Source of the DNA: G020348185 sp964525045 | GTDB lineage: Bacteria; Nitrospirota; Nitrospiria; Nitrospirales; UBA8639 | Reading direction: 5' to 3' | DNA length: 64,000 nucleotides | Assembly (NCBI GenBank): GCA_964525045.1 | Contig: CAZGFD010000010.1 | Location: forward strand, 1-64,000 | In this document: piece by piece, positions 7,619-16,600 of the stretch | Layout: each line of letters starts with the position of its first letter | How positions within the stretch are numbered: the first letter of the stretch is position 1 | Made by a program: the position numbers and the translations under genes | Notes under the pieces: model-generated | What the model was told of the DNA's origin: nothing | Database searches by the model: none | Seen by the model: only the letters and a program-made list of their open reading frames with translations

Positions 7619-9652
7619 ATGGACCCTTCATCTTCAATTCTGGATCGCATTAGGGAAATTGAAAACACCTGGATTGTCTTAGCAGATGGGTGCCGAATTG
7701 CGGCACGCGTGTGGTTGCCAAAAATTGCAGAACGAGTGCCCGTTCCGGCTATTTTGGAATATATTCCCTATCGTAAAAGGGATTTTATGCGGGCGAGAGA
7801 CGAACCCATCCACCGGTACTTTGCGGCCAGTGGGTTTGCGAGCATTCGAGTTGATCTGCGAGGGACTGGAGATTCTGAGGGGGTGCTGCATGACGAATAT
7901 ACCCCGCAGGAGCACGATGACGCATTGGAAATCATCGATTGGATTGTCGAACAACCCTGGTGTTCCGGATCTGTTGGGATGATGGGTATTTCCTGGGGCG
8001 GATTTAATGCCCTCCAAATCGCCGCCCTCAGACCTCCACCTTTAAAAGCCATCATAACCTTATGCTCCACCGATGACCGGTATGCAGATGATGCGCACTA
8101 TATGGGGGGCTGCCTCTTAAACGAGAATATGCAGTGGGGCTCTATGCTCACCCTGTACTCTGCCCTTCCACCCGATCCTGAAATCGTGGGTGAGCGATGG
8201 AGGGATATGTGGAAAGAAAGACTGGACAACCTCGAACCTTTTCCCGCCAGATGGATGCGACACCAATGGAGAGACTCCTATTGGAAGCATGGTTCCGTCT
8301 GTGAGGATTATTCTGCTATTGAATGCCCAGTCTATGTTATTGGGGGCTGGGCGGATGGGTACTCTAACGCCATACCACGGTTAATGGCTAATCTTTCCTG
8401 TCCCAGGAAAGGGTTGATCGGTCCCTGGGCACATACCTTTCCCCACGACGGCATCCCCGGTCCGGCCATCGGCTTTCTCCAGGAAGCGGTGCGATGGTGG
8501 ACACACTGGCTTCTAGAAAAAGACACCGGAATGATGGAAGAACCTGCATTTCGCATTTGGATGCAGGAAAGCCAGCCCCCCTTGCCCCAGTATGCAGAGC
8601 GCCCTGGCCGATGGATAGCGGAACCGATGTGGCCAAGTTCTCGAATAAAAGACCACCGCTTGTATTTGGAATCTGGTCATCTCTCCCCGGAAGCCAGGGA
8701 TCCCATGGTGTTGTCATTTTGTTCACCCCAGACGACTGGCATGCGTGCTGGAGAATGGTGCGGATTTGGTGCCGAAGGGGAAATGCCTCGGGACCAGCGA
8801 CCTGATGATGGGGGTTCACTCGTGTTTGACAGCGATCCCTTATCGGAACGTGTGGAAGTGCTGGGAGCACCAACAGTTTGCCTTGAGCTTTGTACGAACC
8901 AACCGGCAGCGATGATTGCTGTTCGGCTCGGAGAAGTGGCTCCTGACGGTTCAGTCTTGCGCGTCTCCTATGCCCTCCTCAATCTCACCCATCGTGATAG
9001 CCATGAATCACCCGAACCTTTACAGCCGGGCCAATGGTATCGGGTTGACCTCAGACTCAACGATTTGGCCCATGCCTTCCCTCCCGGCTCCCGGATCCGC
9101 CTTTCCATTTCGACCAGTTATTGGCCCATCGCCTGGCCATCACCAACACCCGTAACCTTAACGGTTCGTACCGGTACCAGCAGCATGACTCTCCCGGTTA
9201 GACCTCCGCAAAAAGATGATGACACACTTTCTCCCTTTGAACTTCCCGAGGCCGCGCCAGGAACCTCTCACAAAAAGCTTCGACAACTTCCCATGCGACG
9301 AACTATTGAAATTGACTTAACCACGACAGAGGTGGTGTACACGCTGAGGAGTGACGGAGGGGAATTTGATGGAGCATCCTTGGCCAGAATTGAGGAAATC
9401 AATTTGAATTTGGGCTATACACTTTTCAAACGATATCGGATTTTGGAAAACGATCCGTTATCTGCTCAAACCGAGCTCACCCAAACTGCGGTCATGAGTC
9501 GAGGGGATTGGTCCATCAGCCTTGAATGCCGAACCCGCCTGACCGCTACCAAAGAAACATTTCAGTTTGGTGGCGAACTTGAAGCGTATGAAGGAGGTGT
9601 CCTTTTCAAGAGACAAGATTGGGCATTGACCATTCCCCGTTCACTGATCTAA
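7619..9652 (+). CDS. CocE/NonD-type alpha/beta hydrolase (S15 family)
   Basis: A 677-residue hydrolase of the X-Pro dipeptidyl-peptidase/cocaine-esterase group. The nucleophile is Ser125 in GISWGG, the acid is probably the Asp in GGWADGYS near 245, and the His lies in GPWAHTFPH near 275. The oxyanion/entry segment EYIPYRKRD is at about 47-56. After the catalytic domain comes a galactose-binding-like beta-sandwich (about 400-530) and an uncharacterised C-terminal region. The ATG at 7619 is preferred; an in-frame ATG at 7592 would add nine residues and overlap the upstream gene. No signal peptide is seen. The natural substrate, peptide or ester, cannot be told from sequence. The stop codon overlaps the convergent ATP-grasp gene by four bases. 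Confidence 0.85.
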   Translation: MDPSSSILDRIREIENTWIVLADGCRIAARVWLPKIAERVPVPAILEYIPYRKRDFMRARDEPIHRYFAASGFASIRVDLRGTGDSEGVLHDEYTPQEHDDALEIIDWIVEQPWCSGSVGMMGISWGGFNALQIAALRPPPLKAIITLCSTDDRYADDAHYMGGCLLNENMQWGSMLTLYSALPPDPEIVGERWRDMWKERLDNLEPFPARWMRHQWRDSYWKHGSVCEDYSAIECPVYVIGGWADGYSNAIPRLMANLSCPRKGLIGPWAHTFPHDGIPGPAIGFLQEAVRWWTHWLLEKDTGMMEEPAFRIWMQESQPPLPQYAERPGRWIAEPMWPSSRIKDHRLYLESGHLSPEARDPMVLSFCSPQTTGMRAGEWCGFGAEGEMPRDQRPDDGGSLVFDSDPLSERVEVLGAPTVCLELCTNQPAAMIAVRLGEVAPDGSVLRVSYALLNLTHRDSHESPEPLQPGQWYRVDLRLNDLAHAFPPGSRIRLSISTSYWPIAWPSPTPVTLTVRTGTSSMTLPVRPPQKDDDTLSPFELPEAAPGTSHKKLRQLPMRRTIEIDLTTTEVVYTLRSDGGEFDGASLARIEEINLNLGYTLFKRYRILENDPLSAQTELTQTAVMSRGDWSISLECRTRLTATKETFQFGGELEAYEGGVLFKRQDWALTIPRSLI

Positions 9653-10677
9653 CCAGGAGAATTCACCAGTCGCTCGATAGCCGATTTTACAATCAAATCC
9701 AACATCCCCTTGTACTCAAGGCCGGCAAAACCAGCCATTAATGCCAGTTTCCCATCATAGGCCCAAGCAGGATTGGGATTCACTTCCAGCAATTTTGGTT
9801 CCCCATCTTCCCCGACGCGGAAATCGAATCTCGCGTAATCTCGCAACCCAAACCGTTTGAATAACACTCGGGTCCAAGCCTTCATTTTATTAAGCATTTC
9901 CGGCGAAAGATTCGCTAGACAGTATTTCACTTCCGTCCAATACGGTGAATCCGGAACGGCTTTTGATTCATAGGACAAAATGGGATCCAATTCGTGCGGC
10001 AATCGGGAGAAGTCCACCTCAAGCACAGGAAGAATCTGTAGGTCAGTCTGTATATTCCCTATCACCCCTATTCCGTATTCCTGACCCATTAAATACTCCT
10101 GGACTAAGATATCCCGGCCTGGAAGAGTCGTCCGCAACCAGTCCATGTATTGTTGGGCCTCCTTCGGGGACCGTACCACCGCATCTTTCGTGATTCCCAC
10201 ACTCCCATCGGCCGTATTGGGTTTCAATATAGCAGGATAAAAGGCGGGAAGTGACCCCGGTCCTGCCTCAGCCTCAATAAACTGCTCTTGCGGAACAGGA
10301 ACCCCGTGAGCTTGGGCCACGAGTCGAACAAAAGCCTTGTCATAACACCTGTCCATGGCACCCGGCGGAGCACCGGTATAGGGAATGTCGAGAAGTTCTA
10401 AGTAGGCAGGGATATTCAGCTCGTAATGAGGCTGATTTCTGTACCCGGTATCACAAAAGTTCACAACCAGGTCAGGCACATCCTTGCGCAACCGATCAAG
10501 AAGGGTTGAGTGATCATTTAAGAAAGTAAAATGATAATCGGGCAAACTTTGAAAGGCCGCTTTCATCGCCTCAAACGTCAGGACGTCCTCATCGTTATAT
10601 CGCGAATTTCGTTTGGTTGAATCGGGCAACCGAGGATCGCCAGTGAGTACGGTTATCTGTTTAAAAATTTTCTTCAT
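9649..10677 (-). CDS. D-alanine-D-alanine ligase-like ATP-grasp enzyme
   Basis: A 342-residue ATP-grasp ligase of the Ddl superfamily, which joins a carboxylate to an amine through an acyl phosphate. Motifs are an N-terminal DPRLPDST region, the glycine-rich ATP loop FYPAILKPNTADGSVGI (about 145-161), VQEYLMGQEYGIGVI (about 190) and the metal-binding LEVNPNPAW (about 300). It lacks the usual Ddl N-terminal serine-loop signature and sits far from cell-wall genes, so a housekeeping peptidoglycan role is doubtful. Neighbouring peptidases and ligases suggest synthesis of an unusual dipeptide or peptide tag. Confidence 0.8.
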   Translation of the reverse strand: MKKIFKQITVLTGDPRLPDSTKRNSRYNDEDVLTFEAMKAAFQSLPDYHFTFLNDHSTLLDRLRKDVPDLVVNFCDTGYRNQPHYELNIPAYLELLDIPYTGAPPGAMDRCYDKAFVRLVAQAHGVPVPQEQFIEAEAGPGSLPAFYPAILKPNTADGSVGITKDAVVRSPKEAQQYMDWLRTTLPGRDILVQEYLMGQEYGIGVIGNIQTDLQILPVLEVDFSRLPHELDPILSYESKAVPDSPYWTEVKYCLANLSPEMLNKMKAWTRVLFKRFGLRDYARFDFRVGEDGEPKLLEVNPNPAWAYDGKLALMAGFAGLEYKGMLDLIVKSAIERLVNSPG

Positions 10678-10807
10678 GGCTTCGATGTCGATCTAAAGAG
10701 ATCTTTGGTATCTAACTCCCGGCAAGATGAGGCATGCGATAGGGAAGGTGGCAAAGGACTTTGTGTAGGTGTAATAAGCCGCGATGTCCGATCACCTCCT
10801 TGAGGAA

Positions 10808-10939
10808 ATGAACTTAAAAAAAATGACAAAAGGAGGATGGGCTACTCCGTCGACAACGGAAGATTGGTTGGACGACTATCTCGGCAACAAGGTGGAAGAG
10901 AGAGAGTTCTTCATCCGCCTTAGGAAATCCATCTGTTAG
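10808..10939 (+). CDS. Small ORF, 43 residues, unknown
   Basis: An ATG-initiated 43-residue frame with a good TTGAGGAA ribosome binding site. The peptide starts with a lysine-rich stretch, continues with a Trp/Asp-containing middle (TTEDWLDDYLG) and ends RLRKSIC. Its stop codon overlaps that of the convergent Anbu gene by four bases, mirroring the overlap at 9649-9652. Composition looks protein-like and it fills an otherwise empty 258-base gap. No homology is recognised. Confidence 0.4.
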   Translation: MNLKKMTKGGWATPSTTEDWLDDYLGNKVEEREFFIRLRKSIC

Positions 10940-11670
10940 GCTGGATTCTCCCAGGTTGGGTCGGGAAGCGTGGAAAAAAGTTGTTGGATTCCCTGATTCC
11001 ATTGTTGATGGAGACTCCCCCAATAGGCATCCCCTTCCTTTATCCTTGTGCGGTGTTCGACCTTTAAGGAATTATTTTTATACACGAGCAAATCAATTGG
11101 GAGACCAACTGACAAATTACTTCTCATCGTGGAATCAAATGACACGAGGAAACATTTTGAAGCTGATTGTAAATCGGTTTCATGATTAATAACCCGATCC
11201 AGGATCGGCTTTCCATATTTGGTTTCTCCGATTTGAAAATAGGGTGTTTCCGTAGAAGCACCAATGAAATTGCCTTCCGGGTATATGAGAAATAATTCCT
11301 GTGGTTGGCCTTGAATTTGCCCTCCAAGAATAAAACTCGCACTTGATTCGATGTTGTTTTCCTTTAAATAATTTCCATCTCGCGCCCGCACATCCCGCAA
11401 GCATTCCCCTACCAACTCGGCACCATTCCAGATCGATGGCGTATTATACAGCGTGACTTTGTCCTCCAGGCCCAAACCCTCCATATTTCGAACGACGACC
11501 TGAGATACCGCGAGGTTTCCCGCACTTAATAATATTAAGACTCGTTCGTTTGGGCGTTCAAAGACTGCCATTTTTCGAAAACTGGCGATCTGATCTACAC
11601 CAGCATTGGTGCGCGAATCTGAGGCAAACACCATTCCCGTTTCCAATTTGACACCGACACAATAGGTCAT
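10936..11670 (-). CDS. Anbu-type proteasome-like peptidase
   Basis: A 244-residue Ntn-hydrolase of the Anbu (ancestral beta subunit) family. The sequence begins MTYCVGVKLETGMVFASDSRT, so Met removal exposes Thr2 as the catalytic nucleophile; the Asp in ASDSRT and a lysine in SFRKMAVF (about residue 33) match the proteasome active-site framework. Anbu forms self-compartmentalised or ring assemblies in the cytosol. In other bacteria it is commonly encoded with ATP-grasp and transglutaminase-like proteins. Here its neighbours are an ATP-grasp ligase, a C26 hydrolase and a GCS-type amidoligase, consistent with peptide synthesis and turnover. Confidence 0.9.
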   Translation of the reverse strand: MTYCVGVKLETGMVFASDSRTNAGVDQIASFRKMAVFERPNERVLILLSAGNLAVSQVVVRNMEGLGLEDKVTLYNTPSIWNGAELVGECLRDVRARDGNYLKENNIESSASFILGGQIQGQPQELFLIYPEGNFIGASTETPYFQIGETKYGKPILDRVINHETDLQSASKCFLVSFDSTMRSNLSVGLPIDLLVYKNNSLKVEHRTRIKEGDAYWGSLHQQWNQGIQQLFSTLPDPTWENPA

Positions 11671-11777
11671 TGCTCCCCTCTATTCTCACTATTGTCTTGT
11701 ACAAGCCTAGGGTGTTTCTTCATCCCCTATTATTTGATCATTCTCTCCCACTAATAAGTAACCAAGAAAATTGTACA

Positions 11778-12560
11778 TCACTTTTTCTTTTTAACGACAG
11801 ACCGCCGGACATTTGTTTCACCCTTTGATTTTTTGTACTTCGAACAGGCTTTAACAAATGCCTTAAATAACCGTTTCGTAGTCCGACTTTTTAAACGTCG
11901 TTCGGGATGCCATTGTACCGCAAAGACGCGCGGCATAGTAGGCCTCTCCATGGCTTCAACAATTCCATCAGCGGCAACCGCAGCAGGGGTAAAGGAAGAA
12001 GCCAACGTTCGAATACCTTGATGGTGCTCAGTTGCCACCTTCTTTGATCCCGCTCCCAACACTTTACTTAATCTGGTCCCGGGAAGGACGTGCACCCGAT
12101 GACTCCCGTTTTTTTTCCCTTCATGATCGACAATTGGACCCTTTTTGGGAGGCTTTAAGTGCTGAAAGAGAGTCCCCCCTTCAAGAACGTTAATTAATTG
12201 CATGCCATAACAGATGCCAAGTATTGGCAATCTTCGATGAACGCCGGCCTTATAAAGATTCGCCTCAAACTCCGATCGTTGAAAAAAGGCCACTTTCGTG
12301 CGTCGTTTTGGTTTTTCTCCATACCATGAGGGATCCAGGTCATCTCCGCCCACAATGACAAGCCCGTCAATCCCCTCTAAATACCGATTTAATAAAGACC
12401 GGCGATGGGCAATGGGAAGCAACACGGGGTGACCTCCGGCTTCTGTCACAGCCGCCGCATAACGGTGGTCACACAACAATTCATAATCGGAAAAATCCTT
12501 CCGATTCGACACCGCTTCGCAGGTAATCCCGATTAATGGAGCCATGCGTTTTTTACCCAT
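11778..12560 (-). CDS. C26 glutamine amidotransferase-like hydrolase
   Basis: A 260-residue class I glutamine-amidotransferase-fold enzyme of the gamma-glutamyl hydrolase/PuuD group. The nucleophile Cys is in LGICYGMQ (about residue 115), and the His/Glu pair is in FAVQWHPE (about residue 228). Members cleave gamma-glutamyl amide bonds. The C-terminal tail is very lysine/arginine rich. The gene overlaps the 3' end of the upstream amidoligase gene by eight bases, so both are translated from one message. Amidoligases of the GS/GCS superfamily are known to be encoded next to this type of thiol peptidase, which supports a paired ligase/hydrolase role. Confidence 0.88.
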   Translation of the reverse strand: MGKKRMAPLIGITCEAVSNRKDFSDYELLCDHRYAAAVTEAGGHPVLLPIAHRRSLLNRYLEGIDGLVIVGGDDLDPSWYGEKPKRRTKVAFFQRSEFEANLYKAGVHRRLPILGICYGMQLINVLEGGTLFQHLKPPKKGPIVDHEGKKNGSHRVHVLPGTRLSKVLGAGSKKVATEHHQGIRTLASSFTPAAVAADGIVEAMERPTMPRVFAVQWHPERRLKSRTTKRLFKAFVKACSKYKKSKGETNVRRSVVKKKK

Positions 12561-13659
12561 CGATCGATCCTCGTTTTCTGCCGAGCCATACCCGGTCGGT
12601 ATTGGGGAGGGGAACTTTTAACTCCCGGGCAAAATCACTTAACGTATTACCACTGAGCAGATGAACCAGACCGGACCGGTACCGCCTGGCAAATCGCCGT
12701 TGCCAGGTCTGGGGATGTTCATGTCGAGCCATCAAGGCGGCATCGTGCATGAGTCGGGCGCCATTAAATCCGCGCTTGAGTAATCGAAAGACTTCAAAAA
12801 TTTCTTCCGGAATATCCATTTGCCGGAATTCTTCCCGATGTTCCCATAAAAACCGATCCAAGTAATCTGGAACGGGCAGCAGTTCTCCCTGCCAGGGAAG
12901 TTTACATCGCATACCCATGGTGGCCGCATCAAGGCGACACTGAAGATATTCCTCATGGGACATCCGATTGGCAGCACCTTTTCCTTTTAACCACCTCATG
13001 CCGATCGCTTTTACGACGCACAATGCCGCTACAATAAATTCCGGAATATTTGAATCCAGAACTCGAATTTCCAAGGTGCCTGGCTTTGTTTTTCGCCCTG
13101 GGCTATAAAGCATTTCGCGAGTGTCGACAGAAGTCAATGGTCCCCGTCTAATAGGAGAAAAATATACTTGACTGCCTCGAATGAGTCGATTGGACGCTTT
13201 TCCGGTTATCCGTTTATCCCACACGGGAGAATTGGCCCCAATGGCAATGAGAAATGGCAATTGATCATGGAAATGCCATCCCAATGAACTGGCTTCTTTT
13301 TTCGTGAGATGGCAATTGGCCACTGAGAGATGAAGATGGGTTCCGGCAAACCGATTCGTCCACCCTCCGACCAAGAGAGGGACGCGAAAATCCAATTCCT
13401 CTTCTCGCCCGCGATACAAGTCTCGAAGGTATTTTCGTAAGCCGGCTTTGAGCAAAAAGAAGGCTTCTCGGATGGTGGTAAAAGGGCGACTATTGTATTC
13501 ACTTCCAATTGATGCATCACGGGTAAAACGTTCTCCAGACTCAGATAGGCCGGAGCGGGGCCGCGACAGTCTTCGACCAATTTTATGGTCCGCGACATTA
13601 ATACTATAGGCTTCAATTTCGACTCCCAGAACAATCCGTTTATTCAAAGGAATTTTCAT
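12553..13659 (-). CDS. GCS/GS-fold amidoligase (COOH-NH2 ligase)
   Basis: A 368-residue enzyme of the glutamate-cysteine ligase/glutamine synthetase superfamily. Typical motifs are GVEIEAY (about 12-18) for metal/ATP binding, DASIGSEYNSRPF (about 48-60), the double-His GTHLHLSV strand (about 110-117) and LEIRVLDSN (about 205-213). It differs from housekeeping GshA in length and in its C-terminal half. It is most like the stand-alone amidoligases (COOH-NH2 ligase families) predicted to build unusual amide or peptide bonds. The C26 hydrolase gene follows with an 8-base overlap. Substrates are unknown. Confidence 0.75.
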   Translation of the reverse strand: MKIPLNKRIVLGVEIEAYSINVADHKIGRRLSRPRSGLSESGERFTRDASIGSEYNSRPFTTIREAFFLLKAGLRKYLRDLYRGREEELDFRVPLLVGGWTNRFAGTHLHLSVANCHLTKKEASSLGWHFHDQLPFLIAIGANSPVWDKRITGKASNRLIRGSQVYFSPIRRGPLTSVDTREMLYSPGRKTKPGTLEIRVLDSNIPEFIVAALCVVKAIGMRWLKGKGAANRMSHEEYLQCRLDAATMGMRCKLPWQGELLPVPDYLDRFLWEHREEFRQMDIPEEIFEVFRLLKRGFNGARLMHDAALMARHEHPQTWQRRFARRYRSGLVHLLSGNTLSDFARELKVPLPNTDRVWLGRKRGSIDG

Positions 13660-13858
13660 TTGCGGAATTTAGCTTTAAAAATACCCTTTTAGGGCAGCCC
13701 ACAAAGGAAGGGCGGACGGAGGGAAATTATGCAAAGGGGGGACCAAATCCGAAATTCTGAATCAGGATATGATTGTGAGGGTTTAAAAACGGAAGGCAGA
13801 GCGAATTATTTAATAGGTATAAGTCTATCACAAGTCACGTTAATTTCTTTTTCTTCGT

Positions 13859-14446
13859 TTATAAGGGCGGCGGAACGATATCAGTATCCTTGAGTTCAAA
13901 TAAAAATAAATATACGACATCTTCGAAAAACACTTCATCTTCGAAGACTGGAGACACAGCAACAAGGGCTCCAGTTTTTTTATCCGAGACCTCCAGGTTA
14001 AGACGAGCGTATCCACGCTGATTCACATTCTTATAAATAGCTAATTCCGGCGTAGCCAGAGGAATAAATGTACTCTGTATCGGGGGAATGCCAATAAAGG
14101 TTTCAGTATTTTGCGTTCCGTAAGCATGAAGAATCACCCGGACCAGGTATTTCGGAGCCTCTCCCCCAACATATAAGCCCTTTTTGCGCAACCATTCCTC
14201 TACGATACTTTTGGCATATTCCGCGTCTCCCGTCAGGCCAACAGCTTCAACGGCCACGGATTCTGCCGGATCAATCGGCATCCTTGCATCAACCAAAGTC
14301 CGTTCAAGGGCTTGAGACAGAAGAAGTTGTTCCAATGTCGATCTGGCCGTATCGGTCGTCTTGGGGCTTGTCGTACATCCTGTCAATACCAAGCCGGTCA
14401 AAGCCAGGAGGGCCATACTCAGATTCCATATCCTTTGGACAATCAT
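13859..14446 (-). CDS. Lipoprotein, DUF6655-like
   Basis: A 195-residue lipoprotein with a signal sequence ending in the lipobox LTGC (Cys24). The mature part has a helical region (STLEQLLLSQALERTL) followed by beta-rich sequence, and resembles the DUF6655 family, whose function is unknown. Its ATG directly follows the TAA of the upstream lipoprotein gene with no spacer, so the two are very probably translated together. Likely anchored in the outer membrane. Confidence 0.75.
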   Translation of the reverse strand: MIVQRIWNLSMALLALTGLVLTGCTTSPKTTDTARSTLEQLLLSQALERTLVDARMPIDPAESVAVEAVGLTGDAEYAKSIVEEWLRKKGLYVGGEAPKYLVRVILHAYGTQNTETFIGIPPIQSTFIPLATPELAIYKNVNQRGYARLNLEVSDKKTGALVAVSPVFEDEVFFEDVVYLFLFELKDTDIVPPPL

Positions 14447-15013
14447 TTATTTCCCTCCCTTATCTTCTTCGTTAACCATACAGAGACCATAGGAACCCTT
14501 AAACCATTTGTCGCCCGGCTTTCTGTAACCCCATGCGGTGGCTAATGCTTGACAGGTTAATCTGGCCAACATGTCATTTTTCGGGTCTTTGAGAAATCCT
14601 GAATATCGCGCACTTCCCATCCACTCAAGAAGGTTGTCCTCGACGTTTAACCCCCGAACGGAGACCGAGGGGGCACGACGATCTCCATATTGATTGGCAA
14701 AGACGACTTCTTTGGCACCAAGCTTTTTGGCAGCTTCAATAATATTTTTTTCGTCCTCAAACGTATGCTCCCATCTGAGGGCTTTTTCATCTAAGACGCT
14801 TTCCAGGCTTGCAGGATCGAACAATCTAAGACCACGTTTTTTTAGCCACGTGGTCGTGGTTTCCACCACGGCCGGATGGTTTCCCCAGACAATCACCGGT
14901 GTGTTGCCTTCTGGCAGTCTCACATAATGTCCATCGGTGATAGGGGTGGAGGCACATCCAGATAGAAGTCCAATAATGAGCATGAGACAGAATAGGTTAA
15001 TGGTACGGTTCAT
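14447..15013 (-). CDS. Lipoprotein of unknown function
   Basis: A 188-residue lipoprotein with a short signal peptide ending LLSGC (Cys20). The mature part holds a TTTWLKKRGLRLFDPASLESVL segment split by beta strands (VIVWGNHPAVV, AKEVVFANQYG). This is reminiscent of periplasmic proteins with a TolB-N/CsgG-like alpha/beta fold, but I cannot assign a family. A conserved-looking C-terminal stretch contains LTCQALATAWG. It is the first gene of a two-lipoprotein unit. Confidence 0.72.
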   Translation of the reverse strand: MNRTINLFCLMLIIGLLSGCASTPITDGHYVRLPEGNTPVIVWGNHPAVVETTTTWLKKRGLRLFDPASLESVLDEKALRWEHTFEDEKNIIEAAKKLGAKEVVFANQYGDRRAPSVSVRGLNVEDNLLEWMGSARYSGFLKDPKNDMLARLTCQALATAWGYRKPGDKWFKGSYGLCMVNEEDKGGK

Positions 15014-15156
15014 TCAATTCCCCTTTGCAGTTATTTTGATTTGACTCATCCATTCAATGTCATTCAGCGAATTTTCTCAATAAAGGGGGCAAGAGGGTTT
15101 TGGGAAAACATTCCATGGCCCCGGCATCTATCTTTGATATTAATACCCTATTTTTA

Positions 15157-15462
15157 TCATTGACACCTTGCAGGAATCTTTCGCTCCTGATCTTTTTCCT
15201 CTTTAGGAGAAGGAGGTACTTCAATAAGTCCTTCAACGGAAATAAGGATGAAGGGAAGTTGGGGAGGCTTCCGCCAAACACATCCCGTCACGCTATCAAC
15301 GAGATAGGCACTTTCACCATTGACCGCCACTGAATAACGCCCCACCTGATCTCTGGGTTTTTCGGTCGTTTGCCCGAATGATCCAAAAACGAACATAAAA
15401 ATTCCCACTAATAGAACTACAATTGAAATACATACTGGAATTGCAGTTGATCGATGTATCAT
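15157..15462 (-). CDS. Small membrane-anchored protein
   Basis: A 101-residue protein with one N-terminal membrane helix (about residues 8-30) and a short soluble domain containing GRYSVAVNGESAYLVDSVTG and CVWRK. The start at 15462 is chosen because AGGAGG lies seven bases upstream; a longer frame reaching 15555 lacks such a site. The soluble segment resembles small beta-hairpin domains that display a cofactor-free strand pair. Function unknown. Confidence 0.6.
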   Translation of the reverse strand: MIHRSTAIPVCISIVVLLVGIFMFVFGSFGQTTEKPRDQVGRYSVAVNGESAYLVDSVTGCVWRKPPQLPFILISVEGLIEVPPSPKEEKDQERKIPARCQ

Positions 15463-15623
15463 AACAAACCTCCTTGTTTCAACTGGACATGAACCCATTC
15501 CTAAAGCCAATGAAAGATTAACAAAAAATAAAGAACCGGGAACCCTTCTAGCCAACGATTAGAAACACTCGTCGAAGACTCATCTTATTCTTAATATCAA
15601 ACTCGGGTGAAATGAGTTTTGAT

Positions 15624-16586
15624 TCAAGGGATGGCGGAAGCGGAGAAATGGCTTTTCGCGAATTCCAGGCGGGTTTCCAAGGTCTTCAATTGGGGTGAAG
15701 CCTGTTCCACCGATTTCAGCCTAGGGAGTAGGCCAACACTATTGGCTATTTGGATGTTTAGACCCGGCCTGGCGTTGAGTTCGAGGATCAAAGGTCCCTG
15801 CGTTCTATCCAGCACCAGATCGACTCCCTGGTATCCCAAGCCCGTCAGCTCGTAACAGCGGGCTGCGAGATGTAAGAGCGTATCCCAACTTGGAACCTGG
15901 ACTCCGACAACAGGGTTTTCCGTGTCCGGGTGTTCGGTCACGATCTCATTTTTCCATACCGCACTTAAAGTTAATCCTGTGGCAATATCAATTCCTGCTC
16001 CTATCGCTCCCTGATGAAGGTTGGCCTTTCCATCTGACATTCGCGTTGGAAGACGAACCATAGCCATCACCGGCACCCCAAGAAACACAATAATTCGGAT
16101 ATCCGGGACCCCCTGGTAGCTGATGGCCTCAAAAACAGGATCAAATTGAACCCGATATTCAATCAAGGCTTTGTCCGGATGACCCCCAAGGCTATACATT
16201 CCACTCAGAGTATTGGAAACATGATGGTTTAAATCCTCTTGAGCGATCAATTGTCCATTGGCCTTCCGATACCGCTCTCTCCGGCGGCCGGAAATGACGA
16301 CAATTCCATCACCGCCACTGCCCTGGGCCGGCTTGATGACAAAATCTGTGTAAGGTTGGAGGATCTGGGGGAGGTCCCGTATTTGTCGTTCAATTTCGAT
16401 GACTCCATAGAGCTCTGGTACGGCTATACCGGCTTTTATTGCCAGGTTTTTGGTCGTCAATTTATCGTCCACCAGGGGATACAGGTGACGCGGGTTGTGC
16501 CAAAGGGTATACTCCGCATTCCGATGATTCAACCCTACCACACCTCGTTCTTTTAATTTTCTGGCAAGGGCAAACATAATTCTCAA
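15624..16586 (-). CDS. RimK-related alpha-L-glutamate ligase-like protein
   Basis: A 320-residue ATP-grasp enzyme related to RimK, which adds glutamates to peptide C-termini. The family opening GLNHRNAEYTLWHNPR and LYPLVDDKLTTK (about 18-48) is clear. ATP-grasp motifs follow: FVIKPAQGSGGDGIVVI (about 82-98) and LILELNARPGLNIQIA near 280. It belongs to the TIGR02291-type group usually found beside a 7TM inactive transglutaminase and a retropepsin-like protease, and exactly these genes lie upstream here. The start is 14 bases after the preceding stop. Its substrate is unknown; a membrane-linked peptide modification is a reasonable guess. Confidence 0.88.
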   Translation of the reverse strand: MRIMFALARKLKERGVVGLNHRNAEYTLWHNPRHLYPLVDDKLTTKNLAIKAGIAVPELYGVIEIERQIRDLPQILQPYTDFVIKPAQGSGGDGIVVISGRRRERYRKANGQLIAQEDLNHHVSNTLSGMYSLGGHPDKALIEYRVQFDPVFEAISYQGVPDIRIIVFLGVPVMAMVRLPTRMSDGKANLHQGAIGAGIDIATGLTLSAVWKNEIVTEHPDTENPVVGVQVPSWDTLLHLAARCYELTGLGYQGVDLVLDRTQGPLILELNARPGLNIQIANSVGLLPRLKSVEQASPQLKTLETRLEFAKSHFSASAIP

Positions 16587-16600
16587 ACAAAGTGGTATGA

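Noticed and set aside
15463..15555. N-terminal extension of the small membrane protein at 15157
   Set aside because: The extension has no ribosome binding site, whereas AGGAGG sits just before the internal ATG at 15462.
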